Origin: Pseudoalteromonas gelatinilytica
GTDB taxonomy: Bacteria > Pseudomonadota > Gammaproteobacteria > Enterobacterales > Alteromonadaceae
Assembly (NCBI RefSeq): GCF_001641615.1
Contig: NZ_LRRU01000002.1
Coordinates: forward strand, 1 to 64,000
Direction of reading: 5' to 3'
Length of the DNA stretch: 64,000 nt
Below are positions 1 to 8,701 of this stretch, in pieces. Below the pieces are notes generated by a model. That model had not been told where the DNA came from. It searched no databases and saw only the letters and a program-made list of their open reading frames with translations. A program made the translations under genes and the position numbers. The number at the start of each line of letters is the position of its first letter. The first letter of the stretch is position 1.

Positions 1-42
1 CGCCAGCGTTCAATCTGAGCCATGATCAAACTCTTCAATTAA
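1..42 (-). rRNA. rrs: 16S ribosomal RNA, 5' end (partial)
   Basis: The reverse complement of the first 42 bases reads TTAATTGAAGAGTTTGATCA and continues through the universal ATGGCTCAG segment to GAACGCTGGCG, which is the conserved 5' end of bacterial 16S rRNA. The gene runs leftward out of the window, so only its first bases are present. The mature 5' end is placed near position 42 by comparison with the E. coli 5' end. Leader, antitermination box and promoters lie to the right. Confidence 0.97.
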
Positions 43-250
43 AAGTTTTTTGAAACCTAAGTTTCGTGCTCAATGAATTCTGAATTTTGATATCTTTCGA
101 TATCGAATTGACTGTGCTGAAACAAGTAAACTTGTTTCCGTTGGTCACTCAGTTCAATTGAGACTCTAAATTTGTTTGCGCTACTTAGTAAACTAAGCTT
201 CGCTGTTAGAACTCAATCTGTACGAGTGCCCACACAGATGATTGCTTTAT

Positions 251-263
251 ATTGTTAAAGAAC
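251..263 (-). promoter_or_regulatory. rrn leader boxA (antitermination)
   Basis: On the minus strand the sequence is GTTCTTTAACAAT, matching the rrn boxA consensus TGCTCTTTAACA that binds NusB/S10 and prevents Rho termination of untranslated rRNA. It lies between the P2 promoter and the 16S gene, about 210 bases upstream of the mature end, which is the expected place. The remaining leader (43-250) should hold the 5' half of the 16S processing stem; no gene is seen there. Confidence 0.85.
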
Positions 264-313
264 GTTTCCAATTATTATATGGAAGAGATACTTTTGCGTC
301 TCAAGGGCTGTGC

Positions 314-341
314 ATTCTACGCAAGCCGTTATTTTTGTCAA
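314..341 (-). promoter_or_regulatory. rrn P2 promoter
   Basis: On the minus strand TTGACA (336-341) and TAGAAT (314-319) are separated by 16 bp, followed by a GCACAGCCC discriminator. The perfect -35 box and GC-rich discriminator fit an rRNA promoter. It is the proximal one of two tandem promoters. Any open frame on the plus strand across this region is fortuitous. Confidence 0.8.
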
Positions 342-448
342 CACTTAATTTTGAGAAAAGTTTATTTTTTCAAAACTCAGTCTTACTTGACTCAACCAAC
401 TCGTCGTTTTGCTTTTTTGTAAGCAGTCCGCCGTGTCGGTGGATGCGC

Positions 449-476
449 ATTATAGGGATGCGGCGAATTAACGCAA
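449..476 (-). promoter_or_regulatory. rrn P1 promoter with AT-rich UP-like region
   Basis: On the minus strand TTGCGT (471-476) and TATAAT (449-454) are spaced by 16 bp, with a GCGC discriminator directly after the -10 box. This is the usual form of a growth-rate and ppGpp-controlled rrn P1 promoter. Upstream (481-540 on the plus strand) is a run of A/T tracts that could serve as an UP element or Fis-bound region; that role is inferred. Confidence 0.8.
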
Positions 477-612
477 GCACTTTTTTGAGAAAACTTTAAA
501 AAAACTGTCTTTTGTATCCTTTTTAGTCTAAACACCACAAAAGAGAAACTTTATTAACGCTTCAGTAACTTTTTAACCGTATTTAAGGCCATAAAAGTAC
601 AATACTCTAAAA

Positions 613-639
613 GCAAAAAGCCCAGCAATATAGCTGGGC
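613..639 (-). terminator. Rho-independent terminator of rph-pyrE
   Basis: On the minus strand GCCCAGC, a TATATT loop and GCTGGGC form a 7-bp stem followed by TTTTTG. It lies 27 bases beyond the pyrE stop and would end rph-pyrE transcripts before they enter the rrn promoter region. Confidence 0.85.
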
Positions 640-665
640 CTTTAAATAGTTCGCGTTTTTAATTG

Positions 666-1310
666 TTAAGCAATGCCGTATTGATCACGGTATGCTTTTA
701 CGGCGGCTAAATGCTCATCCATTGTGCCTTTGGCTTCTAGGTAACTAATTAAGTCAGCAAGTTTTACAATCGAGATAACTTTTGTGCCAAAGTCACGCTC
801 GACTTCTTGAATAGCAGATAACTCAGCTTTACCTTTCTCTTGGCGATCAAGTGCAATTAAAACACCACTTAAGTCTGCACCATTATCCGCAATGATTTCC
901 ATTGACTCACGAATAGCTGTACCCGCAGTGATCACGTCATCGACTAACATGATCTTACCTTTAAGTTCAGAACCTACTAATGTACCACCTTCACCGTGTG
1001 CTTTTTTCTCTTTACGGTTAAAACAGTAAGGTACATCTTTGTTGTGATGATCAGCTAAAGCAACCGCTGTTGTTGTTGCGATTGGAATTCCTTTATATGC
1101 AGGACCAAATAATACATCGTAATCAATACCTGCATCTTCAAGTGCCGCTGCATAAAAGCGACCTAAACGTGCAAGGTCACGACCGGTATTAAATAAACCA
1201 GCATTAAAGAAATAAGGACTAGTGCGGCCAGACTTTAAAGTAAACTCACCAAATTTAAGCACCTGCTTTTCAAGTGCGAATTCAATAAACTCTTTTTGAT
1301 AATCTTTCAT
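666..1310 (-). CDS. pyrE: orotate phosphoribosyltransferase
   Basis: PyrE joins orotate to PRPP to give orotidine 5'-phosphate in de novo pyrimidine synthesis. The 214-residue product is close to E. coli PyrE (213 aa) and collinear with it, including FGPAYKGIP near residue 70 and the PRPP-binding signature [10 protein letters not shown] near residue 122. The start is placed at ATG 1310 because the protein then begins [13 protein letters not shown], matching E. coli; an upstream GTG at 1325 would add five unmatched residues. It lies 22 bp after rph, the common rph-pyrE operon, and ends at a strong terminator. Function is confident. Confidence 0.96.
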   Translation of the reverse strand: MKDYQKEFIEFALEKQVLKFGEFTLKSGRTSPYFFNAGLFNTGRDLARLGRFYAAALEDAGIDYDVLFGPAYKGIPIATTTAVALADHHNKDVPYCFNRKEKKAHGEGGTLVGSELKGKIMLVDDVITAGTAIRESMEIIADNGADLSGVLIALDRQEKGKAELSAIQEVERDFGTKVISIVKLADLISYLEAKGTMDEHLAAVKAYRDQYGIA

Positions 1311-1332
1311 AACTAATAAACCCACTTCTTTA

Positions 1333-2046
1333 TTATGCTAATGCTTGCTTTTGAACGTCGATAATTTCACGAATTGAGTGCTTAGCTAATGTAAGTAGCT
1401 CATCAAGTTCGTCAAATGAGAAAGGCTCGCCTTCAGCTGTACCTTGAATTTCGATAATTTTGCCAGTTTCAGTCAAAATCACGTTCATATCAGTTTCTGC
1501 TTCAGAATCTTCTAGGTACTCAAGATCTGTAATTGGCTGACCTTTATATACACCAACTGAGATTGCCGCAATCATATGCTTAAGTGGGTTTGAATTGATC
1601 ATACCTTTACTACGCATGTAAGTAAGTGCATCAACTAATGCTACGCACGCACCACTAATAGAGGCTGTACGTGTACCGCCATCAGCTTGAATAACATCAC
1701 AATCGATAGTAATGGTGTTTTCACCTAGCGCTTTTAAGTCAACCGCAGCACGAAGTGCACGTGCGATTAAGCGTTGAATTTCCATAGTACGACCGCCCTG
1801 CTTACCGCGCGATGCTTCACGGCCATTACGAGTATGTGTTGAACGAGGTAACATACCGTATTCAGCCGTAACCCAACCTTTACCTTGGCCTTTCATAAAG
1901 CGTGGTACACCAGCTTCAACCGTTGCTGTACACAAAACTTTAGTGTTTCCAAACTCTACTAATACTGACCCTTCAGCATGCATAGTGTAATTACGTGTAA
2001 ATGTAACCGGTCTAATTTGGTTAGGTGTTCTTTCGCTTGGACGCAT
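1333..2046 (-). CDS. rph: ribonuclease PH
   Basis: RNase PH is a phosphate-dependent 3'-5' exoribonuclease that trims tRNA 3' ends. The 237-residue product matches the family length and carries [21 protein letters not shown], [16 protein letters not shown] and acidic [10 protein letters not shown] segments that hold the active site and metal. The start is ATG 2046: AAGGGGA lies seven to eight bases upstream and the protein then begins [10 protein letters not shown] as in E. coli. The open frame extends to 2112, but those 22 residues have no counterpart in the family. It is the first gene of rph-pyrE and divergent from yicC. Confidence 0.95.
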   Translation of the reverse strand: MRPSERTPNQIRPVTFTRNYTMHAEGSVLVEFGNTKVLCTATVEAGVPRFMKGQGKGWVTAEYGMLPRSTHTRNGREASRGKQGGRTMEIQRLIARALRAAVDLKALGENTITIDCDVIQADGGTRTASISGACVALVDALTYMRSKGMINSNPLKHMIAAISVGVYKGQPITDLEYLEDSEAETDMNVILTETGKIIEIQGTAEGEPFSFDELDELLTLAKHSIREIIDVQKQALA

Positions 2047-2181
2047 TAACGATCCCCTTAATTCTGAATTTGCCACATTATAAGTCGATGTGGTGCTAGA
2101 TGCCATGTTCATTTACATAATTAACTGCATCAGAAAAGCACATTTCAGAAAATTTACGCTAGAGGTTAAAAGCTGATTCGG

Positions 2182-2187
2182 TATAAT
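2182..2187 (+). promoter_or_regulatory. putative -10 box for yicC
   Basis: TATAAT occurs 40 bases before the yicC start in the rph-yicC divergent spacer. No good -35 hexamer is visible at 16-18 bp (the nearest is TAGAGG at 2160), so this is only a tentative promoter. Confidence 0.4.
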
Positions 2188-2227
2188 CAGTCAACTTTGA
2201 AAATTTAATAACACTAGGAAATCATCC

Positions 2228-3088
2228 ATGATCCACAGCATGACAGCTTATGCGCGTCGCGAAATTAAAGGCGAATGGGGCACTGGCACTTGGGAAATTC
2301 GTTCAGTTAACCAACGTTACCTTGAGACTTTTATCCGCGCACCTGAGCAATTCCGTGGCATGGAACCCGTTATTCGTGAGCGTTTACGTAAGCATTTACA
2401 ACGCGGTAAAGTTGAAGTTTTCTTAAAATTTGCAGCAAACCCAGCTCATGTTGGCGAGTTAACAATTAACGAATCTCTTGCTGAGCAATTAATTAAAAGC
2501 GCTCAATGGGTGCAAAACCAAAGTAAAGGCGACATCAACCCTGTTGATATTTTACGTTGGCCTGGCGTTATGGAAGCCGAAGAGCTCGATATGGATAGCG
2601 TAAATACAGCGCTAATTGCTGGCTTCGATGAAGTCATAGAAGATTTCAAACAAGCTCGCGGCGATGAAGGCGCAAACTTACAAGAAATGATCGCAACTCG
2701 CCTTGATGCAATTTTAGAGCAAGTTGCGATTGTAGAAAGCCACCTACCAGAAATTGCTAAATGGCAACGTGAAAAGCTAAACCAAAAGCTTGAAGAACTA
2801 AAAACAGACATCGATGAATCTCGCCTTGAGCAAGAGCTTATTTACCTTGCGCAAAAACAAGATGTTGCTGAAGAACTAGATCGCTTAAAGTCGCACGTTA
2901 AAGAAACCAAAAAGATCTTAACTAAAGGCGGTGCATGTGGTCGACGCCTCGACTTTATGATGCAAGAGTTTAACCGTGAAGCAAACACGTTAGCGTCAAA
3001 GTCTATCAACAGTGACATCACAAACGCTGCGGTAGAGCTAAAAGTGTTAATCGAGCAGATGCGCGAACAGATCCAAAACATCGAGTAA
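2228..3088 (+). CDS. yicC: YicC/YloC family endoribonuclease
   Basis: This is a YicC family protein, described in E. coli as an RNase involved in RyhB small-RNA turnover. The 286-residue protein is nearly collinear with E. coli YicC: it begins MIHSMTAYARREIKGEWG and ends with the conserved FMMQEFNREANTLASKS and ELKVLIEQMREQIQNIE segments. The C-terminal half is rich in charged helices. ATG 2228 is preceded by AGGAAA at good spacing. It is monocistronic, with a clear terminator 25 bases downstream. The cellular targets in this organism are unknown. Confidence 0.93.
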   Translation: MIHSMTAYARREIKGEWGTGTWEIRSVNQRYLETFIRAPEQFRGMEPVIRERLRKHLQRGKVEVFLKFAANPAHVGELTINESLAEQLIKSAQWVQNQSKGDINPVDILRWPGVMEAEELDMDSVNTALIAGFDEVIEDFKQARGDEGANLQEMIATRLDAILEQVAIVESHLPEIAKWQREKLNQKLEELKTDIDESRLEQELIYLAQKQDVAEELDRLKSHVKETKKILTKGGACGRRLDFMMQEFNREANTLASKSINSDITNAAVELKVLIEQMREQIQNIE

Positions 3089-3110
3089 ACGCGATTTACA
3101 GCATTTTTAT

Positions 3111-3142
3111 AAGACCCAGCACCTGCTGGGTCTTTTGTTTTT
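3111..3142 (+). terminator. terminator after yicC
   Basis: AAGACCCAGCA and TGCTGGGTCTT form an 11-bp stem with a minimal loop, followed by TTTGTTTTT. The position right after yicC and the U-rich tail support Rho-independent termination on the plus strand. Confidence 0.88.
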
Positions 3143-3165
3143 GAAAAGTCTAAAAGCAGGCAAAC

Positions 3166-3195
3166 TTGAGCACTTTTAGCGAAATAAAGTACAAT
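3166..3195 (+). promoter_or_regulatory. putative gmk promoter
   Basis: TTGAGC (3166-3171) and TACAAT (3190-3195) are 18 bp apart, about 65 bases before the gmk start. Transcription from here would run through the hairpin at 3207-3234. Confidence 0.55.
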
Positions 3196-3206
3196 AGATT
3201 AATTAA

Positions 3207-3247
3207 AGGCTTGGATTAGCGATAGTCCGAGCCTGTTTATTTTTTAT
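3207..3247 (+). promoter_or_regulatory. terminator-like hairpin in the gmk leader
   Basis: AGGCTTGGA (3207-3215) and TCCGAGCCT (3226-3234) pair over nine positions with one G-T wobble, enclosing a 10-base loop. The right arm is followed by GTTTATTTTTTATT. It lies between the likely gmk promoter and the gmk ribosome-binding region, so it can act as an attenuator or as a partial terminator. No leader peptide or alternative pairing was proven. Confidence 0.55.
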
Positions 3248-3259
3248 TAGAGACAGATC

Positions 3260-3880
3260 ATGGCGCAAACTCGCGGAAATTTATTTATCTTGTCAGCTCC
3301 ATCAGGGGCTGGTAAATCAAGCTTAATTGGTGCTTTATTAAAGAAACACAGCGATATGAAGGTATCGGTTTCGCACACCACTCGCTCACCTCGTCCGGGT
3401 GAAGAAAACGGTGTGCACTATCACTTTGTTTCTGTTGAAGAGTTCAAAGCGCTAATTGAGAAAAATGACTTTTTTGAATGGGCGCAAGTTTTCGATAACT
3501 ACTATGGTACGTCTAAGCAAGCAATCGAAAGTCAACTTGAAGCGGGTATTGATGTATTTTTAGATATCGATTGGCAAGGTGCTCAGCAAATTCGCAAATT
3601 AGTTGATGATGTTGAAACTATCTTTATTCTTCCACCATCAAAAGAAGAACTTGAATCACGCTTAAATAACCGTGGCCAAGACTCTGCTGAGGTAATCGCG
3701 GGAAGAATGGCAAAAGCACAATCAGAAACATCACACTTTAATGAATATGATTATGTGGTTGTGAACGATGACTTTGATACTGCACTTGCTGAAATCGAAA
3801 TGATCGTAATGGCTAAACGTCTATCGTTACAAAGCCAAGCAGTGCGCCATCAGGCGTTATTAGAAAACTTGCTTAAATAA
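3260..3880 (+). CDS. gmk: guanylate kinase
   Basis: Gmk phosphorylates GMP/dGMP to the diphosphate and is essential for guanine nucleotide supply; in many bacteria it is inhibited by (p)ppGpp. The 206-residue product has the P-loop [11 protein letters not shown] near residue 11, the GMP-binding TTRSPRPGE segment near residue 41, and [12 protein letters not shown] near residue 99, all as in E. coli. The start is ATG 3260. It is followed by rpoZ and spoT, the usual neighbourhood linking guanine nucleotides, RNA polymerase and the alarmone. The hairpin in its leader suggests transcriptional control. Confidence 0.96.
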   Translation: MAQTRGNLFILSAPSGAGKSSLIGALLKKHSDMKVSVSHTTRSPRPGEENGVHYHFVSVEEFKALIEKNDFFEWAQVFDNYYGTSKQAIESQLEAGIDVFLDIDWQGAQQIRKLVDDVETIFILPPSKEELESRLNNRGQDSAEVIAGRMAKAQSETSHFNEYDYVVVNDDFDTALAEIEMIVMAKRLSLQSQAVRHQALLENLLK

Positions 3881-3918
3881 TACTTTTTTAAGAAAAGATA
3901 AAAATTAACCACAAGCTA

Positions 3919-3947
3919 TTGGCGAATTTAACTTGGTACAGTAAACT
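3919..3947 (+). promoter_or_regulatory. putative rpoZ-spoT promoter
   Basis: TTGGCG (3919-3924) and TAAACT (3942-3947) are spaced by 17 bp, 36 bases before rpoZ. The match to sigma-70 is moderate, but it lies in the only spacer between gmk and rpoZ. Confidence 0.45.
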
Positions 3948-3982
3948 ACGCCTTTGCTTAAGAATTTATTTGGAGTGCTAAG

Positions 3983-4258
3983 ATGGCTCGCGTAACTGTT
4001 GAAGATGCAGTAGATGCAATTGGTAATCGTTTTGACTTAATTTTAGTTGCGGCTCGTCGTGCCCGCCAAATCGCGGTTGGTGGTAAAGATCCACTCGTTG
4101 ATGCTGAAAATGACAAACCAACGGTTATTGCTTTACGTGAAATTGAAAAAGGGTTAGTAAATAGCTCTTCTATGGATTTAATCGATCGTGAAGAACAACA
4201 ACATCAAGAAGCAGCAGAAATGGCTGCAGTGGCTGCTATCGTAGGTGGCAACCAATAA
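3983..4258 (+). CDS. rpoZ: RNA polymerase omega subunit
   Basis: Omega helps fold and stabilise the beta' subunit of RNA polymerase and forms part of ppGpp site 1. The 91-residue product starts [29 protein letters not shown] and keeps the ALREIEKG helix, the diagnostic features of RpoZ. ATG 3983 follows GGAGTG at normal spacing. It is upstream of spoT, and an inverted repeat lies between the two genes. Confidence 0.96.
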   Translation: MARVTVEDAVDAIGNRFDLILVAARRARQIAVGGKDPLVDAENDKPTVIALREIEKGLVNSSSMDLIDREEQQHQEAAEMAAVAAIVGGNQ

Positions 4259-4285
4259 TCAAGCTCCCCGCTTTGATTTAGCTAT

Positions 4286-4311
4286 ACGGCTAGTATTTCT
4301 ACACTAGCCGT
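4286..4311 (+). promoter_or_regulatory. hairpin between rpoZ and spoT
   Basis: ACGGCTAGT (4286-4294) and ACTAGCCGT (4303-4311) are perfect 9-bp complements around an 8-base loop. There is no immediate run of T, so it is not a standard terminator; it may set the rpoZ-to-spoT expression ratio by partial termination or mRNA processing. Confidence 0.55.
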
Positions 4312-4388
4312 TGGCAAGCCCTTCTTTTCATCGTATATTCTATTCATACCGTTACCGATTTACTTCATTAGCGCATTGGAGTGTGACT

Positions 4389-6494
4389 TTGTATCTTTTT
4401 GAAGGTCTAAAAAAGAAAATATCTGAATACTTACCAGCAGCTGAAATTGAGCTGGTCCAAAAAGCATACGTGGTAGCTCGCGAAGCCCACGAAGGCCAAA
4501 CTCGCTCAAGTGGCGAGCCCTATATCACCCACCCTGTCGAAGTCACGCAAATACTCGCTGGTATGCGCTTAGATCACGAAACACTAATGGCTGCATTAAT
4601 GCACGATGTGATTGAAGATACTGACTTCAGCCAACAAGATTTAGCTGAGATTTTTGGCGACACCGTTGCCGAACTTGTTGAAGGGGTGAGCAAGCTAGAT
4701 AAACTTAGCTTTAAAGATAAAAAAGAATTCCAAGCCGAAAACTACCGTAAAATGATCATGGCGATGACACAAGACATTCGCGTGATCTTAATCAAACTGG
4801 CTGACCGTACTCATAACATGCGTACTCTAGGCGCCCTTCGCCCTGATAAACGTCGCCGTATTGCCCGTGAAACGTTAGAGATTTATGCGCCAATTGCAAA
4901 CCGCCTTGGTATTCACGATATAAAAAATGAATTAGAAGATTTAGGTTTCCAAGCGTTATACCCAATGCGTCATCGCGCATTAAGATCTGAAGTAATTAAA
5001 GCCCGCGGCAATCGTAAAGAAATTATCAGCAATATTAAGACTGAAATTGAAGCGCGTTTAGAAGAGTCAGGCATCGCAGCGACCATATCTGGCCGCGAAA
5101 AGCACCTTTATAGCATTTACAAAAAAATGCTTAATAAAGAGCTGTCATTTAACGAAGTGATGGATATCTACGCGTTCCGTATCAATGTTGATAATATGGA
5201 TACCTGTTATCGCGTATTAGGTGTCGCACATAACCTTTATAAGCCCATCGAAACACGTTTTAAAGATTATATTGCCGTACCAAAAACCAACGGCTATCAA
5301 TCACTTCATACCTCATTAGTGGGTCCTCATGGTATTCCTGTGGAAATCCAAATTCGTACCCACGATATGGATCACATGGCAGACAAAGGGGTTGCTGCTC
5401 ACTGGATGTATAAAAAAGCCGGTGATAGTGCAGGCCATACAGCACAACAACGTGCTCGCCAATGGATGCAAAGCTTACTTGAATTACAGCAAAGTGCGGG
5501 CTCATCATTTGAGTTTGTTGAAAACGTTAAAACAGAGCTATTCCCTGAAGAAATTTATGTGTTCACCCCAGATGGTCGCATTGTTGAGTTACCAATGGGC
5601 GCAACGGCTGTCGATTTTGCGTATGCAGTACATACTGATGTAGGTAATACCTGTGTGGGTGCACGCGTAAATCGCAAACCTCACCCACTAAGCAAACCGC
5701 TTGATACAGGGCAAACCATCGAAATCATTACCAGCTCTGGGGCACACCCAAATGCAACTTGGTTAAACTTTGTTGTAACAGGTAAAGCACGTTTAGGTAT
5801 TCGTAATTACCTGAAGAGCCAACAACATGAAGAAGCCATGTTACTTGGCCGTCGCTTACTGGATTCTGCTTTAGGTGAAACTAAACTCGATGATATCCCA
5901 GATGAGAACATTCGCCGTGTACTTCAAGAACATGAACTGAATACCGTACTTGAGCTTTTAGTCGAAATTGGGTCAGGTAACCTCATGAGTGTGCTTATCG
6001 CAAAACGCCTCATGCAAGTTGATGCCGACGACCTAAACGACCTTGCTCAAAAAGCAAAAGCGACGATTATCGGTACCGAAGGTATGCTGGTTAACTATTC
6101 TAAGTGCTGTCGCCCGGTACCTGGCGATGCTATTACTGCTTATATCAGCCAAGGTAAAGGCCTAACGGTTCACCGCCAAGAATGTAAAAACATTCGTGGT
6201 TGGGAAAATGACCGTTCGAAATACTTAGTTGTTAAGTGGGACGATAACCCAGAGAAAGAATATATTGCAGCCCTTCGTATTGAAATTATCAATCACCAAG
6301 GCGCATTGGCTAAATTGACAAATGTAATTGCCTCAACCCAAGCAAACATTGTTGAGATAGCGACTGACGAAAAAGAAAGTAATTTATACATGATAGATTT
6401 AGGCATCACGGTTAAAAACCGCGTTCATGTTGCAAACATTATGCGCCGCATTCGTGTGATGCCTGATGTGCAAAGAGTCTATCGTAAAAAGTAA
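4389..6494 (+). CDS. spoT: bifunctional (p)ppGpp synthase/hydrolase SpoT
   Basis: SpoT makes and degrades (p)ppGpp, the stringent-response alarmone. The order is HD hydrolase (HDVIEDT near residue 72), synthetase-type domain (GYQSLHTS near residue 305), TGS domain ([16 protein letters not shown] near residue 400) and C-terminal helical and ACT domains ending [13 protein letters not shown] place the start at TTG 4389: GGAG lies seven bases upstream and the protein then begins [10 protein letters not shown], parallel to E. coli MYLFESL, giving 701 residues against 702. The frame is open to a TTG at 4311, but no ribosome site or homology supports it. ridA follows after 11 bp. Confidence 0.95.
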   Translation: MYLFEGLKKKISEYLPAAEIELVQKAYVVAREAHEGQTRSSGEPYITHPVEVTQILAGMRLDHETLMAALMHDVIEDTDFSQQDLAEIFGDTVAELVEGVSKLDKLSFKDKKEFQAENYRKMIMAMTQDIRVILIKLADRTHNMRTLGALRPDKRRRIARETLEIYAPIANRLGIHDIKNELEDLGFQALYPMRHRALRSEVIKARGNRKEIISNIKTEIEARLEESGIAATISGREKHLYSIYKKMLNKELSFNEVMDIYAFRINVDNMDTCYRVLGVAHNLYKPIETRFKDYIAVPKTNGYQSLHTSLVGPHGIPVEIQIRTHDMDHMADKGVAAHWMYKKAGDSAGHTAQQRARQWMQSLLELQQSAGSSFEFVENVKTELFPEEIYVFTPDGRIVELPMGATAVDFAYAVHTDVGNTCVGARVNRKPHPLSKPLDTGQTIEIITSSGAHPNATWLNFVVTGKARLGIRNYLKSQQHEEAMLLGRRLLDSALGETKLDDIPDENIRRVLQEHELNTVLELLVEIGSGNLMSVLIAKRLMQVDADDLNDLAQKAKATIIGTEGMLVNYSKCCRPVPGDAITAYISQGKGLTVHRQECKNIRGWENDRSKYLVVKWDDNPEKEYIAALRIEIINHQGALAKLTNVIASTQANIVEIATDEKESNLYMIDLGITVKNRVHVANIMRRIRVMPDVQRVYRKK

Positions 6495-6505
6495 CAAGGA
6501 TAATC

Positions 6506-6898
6506 ATGAACAAATCTTTTATTTCTACTGATAATGCACCTGCTGCAATCGGTACGTATAGCCAAGCAGTTAAAGTGGGCACGGCTGTTTATTTATCAGG
6601 TCAAATTCCACTTGTACCAGAAACAATGGAAGTGTTCTCTGAAGACTTCACTGAACAAACTCACCAAGTTTTCAAAAACCTAACAGCAGTTTGCCAAGCT
6701 GCCGGTGGTCAAATTCAAGACATGGTGAAAGTAAACATCTTCCTTACTGACTTATCTAACTTTGCTATCGTTAACGAAGTGATGAGCCAGTACTTTAAAC
6801 AGCCTTATCCTGCACGCGCAGCGATTGGTGTACGTGCATTACCAAAAGGCGTACAAGTTGAAATTGACGGTATCATGGAGCTACCTTCAACGAACTAA
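6506..6898 (+). CDS. ridA: 2-iminobutanoate/2-iminopropanoate deaminase RidA
   Basis: RidA hydrolyses reactive enamine/imine intermediates released by PLP-dependent dehydratases. The 130-residue product has the family's [18 protein letters not shown] segment, the [12 protein letters not shown] segment, and the [15 protein letters not shown] region with the catalytic arginine and later glutamate. AAGGA precedes ATG 6506. It is the last gene of the rpoZ-spoT unit, 11 bases after spoT, and ends at a strong terminator. Confidence 0.94.
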   Translation: MNKSFISTDNAPAAIGTYSQAVKVGTAVYLSGQIPLVPETMEVFSEDFTEQTHQVFKNLTAVCQAAGGQIQDMVKVNIFLTDLSNFAIVNEVMSQYFKQPYPARAAIGVRALPKGVQVEIDGIMELPSTN

Positions 6899-6904
6899 CC
6901 CCCC

Positions 6905-6936
6905 TGCCAGCGACCTCAGGTTGCTGGCACTTTTTT
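6905..6936 (+). terminator. terminator after ridA
   Basis: TGCCAGC and GCTGGCA pair, extended inside by GACC/GGTT around a TCA loop, followed by six T residues. It ends the rpoZ-spoT-ridA transcript. Confidence 0.9.
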
Positions 6937-7050
6937 AGAAAAAGTTATTACTTCCCTCATCCGAAATTCTTGACTCATCAGCAATTCTCTAGCACTCTGT
7001 TGTTATAATAAGTAAAACCTTTAGCTAATGTAGTAAAAAAGGATCTCCAC

Positions 7051-8655
7051 GTGTTTAAGCTCGCTCACAACGGCAACGTTTTATTAGATGTTCATGAAAA
7101 CTCGCCTCCTAGTGCTGCGTTTATTATCGAGGCATTAGAAAAATCACCATTTTGTGAATGCAGAGTGGATCATGATGCTATCAATAATTTCTTCAAAAGC
7201 GATTCTAATGAACGCATGCTTGTTGTTGCCTCTAAACATGATGCCAGCTTAGTCGTCACTCTAAGCGATGATAAAATGCTAGCCACTGGCGAATTGACCG
7301 TCGCCGAGGGCGGTAAAGTCATGACTCTTGACGAAGCTAAAAAAGAACTAATAAAAGCAGGAGTAGCGCGAGGCTACAAGCAGGCTTTCTTAGAGCAGTT
7401 ATTACAACAACAGTTCGAGTTACCAGCAGGTGAGATTGCTAAAGGCGTGCTAGCGAAAGGCCGTTTACCGATTGATGGCCAACCTTCCAAGTTTGTACCA
7501 CAGGTTGAAACTTTAAAAGACCGTTTAAAAAAGCCAAAATTGCGTGAGGATGGCACTGCCGATATGCGCGACTTTGGTAAGCTCGCCAGTGTCGAACCCG
7601 GCGTATTACTTATCAAACAAATTCCAGCGACCCCTGGCAAAGAAGGCTTTACTGTTACTGGTGATGTACTACCTGCTAAACCGGGTGAAAACAGCACATT
7701 AGTGGCCGGTGAAGGGACTGAGATATCTAAAAACAACCCGCTAGAACTTATTTCGGTGATTGCTGGTGTACCCGTTGATATTGCCAATGGTATGCGCGTT
7801 GATGATATTTTTACCATTGCCGATGTAAACGTAAAAAGTGGCCACGTAGATTTTGAAGGCAGCGTCATTGTGACTCATAATGTTGAGCCTGGCATGCGTA
7901 TTCACGCCAAAGGCGATATTACGGTTATGGGCACAGTTGAATCTGGTTATTTATCAGCAGTGGGTGATATCACCATAAAACAAGGCGTAATTGGCCACCA
8001 GCAAGAAGATAAAAAACTGTCGTGTAATATCATCAGCCAAGGCGATATTCACTTATCACATGGTCAGTATTGTTATCTTGAAGCGAATAATATTCTGATA
8101 GAACGCCAAGCCAGCCACTGTGTTATGAAAGCCACTAAGCTCTTACAAGTTGGCCAAGAAGACAACCCTCAGGGTAAACTATTTGGCGGTGAGGTTTTAG
8201 ATGCGCAAATGCTCATTGCTGGCGAAATAGGCAATGAATCTGGCGCGAAAATGGTAATTAACTTAGCGGCTTCAGGCGCTGATGTAACCGCGCAAACAGA
8301 TCAGTGTTTAAAAGAATTAGCACAAACAGACTCACAACTTGATACCTTACAAGAAGCAATCGAAAAAGCAGATCAAGTAAAAGACGCCGAAAAGAAAAAA
8401 CTTCTACTGGCCAAAATTGGCGCTACGCAAATGCACTATTGTGAGCAAGCTGAAATGCTTGAGAAAAAGCTCTCTAGCTTAGAGCATCATCTGCATGATC
8501 TCTTGGAAGATGCGCAATTAGTCGTTAATAAAAAACTGCATTCAGGCGTCGAAATTCATATTTTCGAAAAGGTGCTACTCACTAATCGCCAATACCCGCC
8601 GTGTAAGGTGAAGCTTGAAGAAAACAAGGTTGAAGTAGAATTTAAAACCACTTAA
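7051..8655 (+). CDS. FapA-like DUF342 protein
   Basis: The 534-residue protein matches the DUF342/FapA family (flagellar assembly protein A). The middle part, about residues 180-380, contains the recurring VNVKSGHVDFEGSV, GDITVMGTVESG and GVIGHQQE strands that build the family's beta-helix; residues 400-480 are a charged coiled coil. In Vibrio vulnificus FapA affects polar flagellation and binds EIIA-Glc; that role is not proven here. The start is GTG 7051, preceded by AAGGA. It stands alone between ridA and asnA, outside any flagellar cluster, with a bidirectional terminator behind it. Confidence 0.85.
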   Translation: MFKLAHNGNVLLDVHENSPPSAAFIIEALEKSPFCECRVDHDAINNFFKSDSNERMLVVASKHDASLVVTLSDDKMLATGELTVAEGGKVMTLDEAKKELIKAGVARGYKQAFLEQLLQQQFELPAGEIAKGVLAKGRLPIDGQPSKFVPQVETLKDRLKKPKLREDGTADMRDFGKLASVEPGVLLIKQIPATPGKEGFTVTGDVLPAKPGENSTLVAGEGTEISKNNPLELISVIAGVPVDIANGMRVDDIFTIADVNVKSGHVDFEGSVIVTHNVEPGMRIHAKGDITVMGTVESGYLSAVGDITIKQGVIGHQQEDKKLSCNIISQGDIHLSHGQYCYLEANNILIERQASHCVMKATKLLQVGQEDNPQGKLFGGEVLDAQMLIAGEIGNESGAKMVINLAASGADVTAQTDQCLKELAQTDSQLDTLQEAIEKADQVKDAEKKKLLLAKIGATQMHYCEQAEMLEKKLSSLEHHLHDLLEDAQLVVNKKLHSGVEIHIFEKVLLTNRQYPPCKVKLEENKVEVEFKTT

Positions 8656-8657
8656 TA

Positions 8658-8682
8658 AAAAAGAGGCTTATAGCCTCTTTTT
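8658..8682. terminator. bidirectional terminator between convergent fapA-like gene and asnA
   Basis: AAAAAGAGGC and GCCTCTTTTT pair around TTATA, giving T runs on both strands. It sits between two converging genes and can end both. Confidence 0.9.
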
Positions 8683-8701
8683 ACCAGGGTCATTAAATCT
8701 A

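Noticed and set aside
242..499. 85-codon open frame on the plus strand
   Set aside because: It runs antisense through the rrn P1, P2 and boxA sequences, so it is fortuitous.
7374..7868. 164-codon frame on the minus strand inside the FapA-like gene
   Set aside because: It is a shadow of the real gene, rich in serine and proline with no start or domain support.
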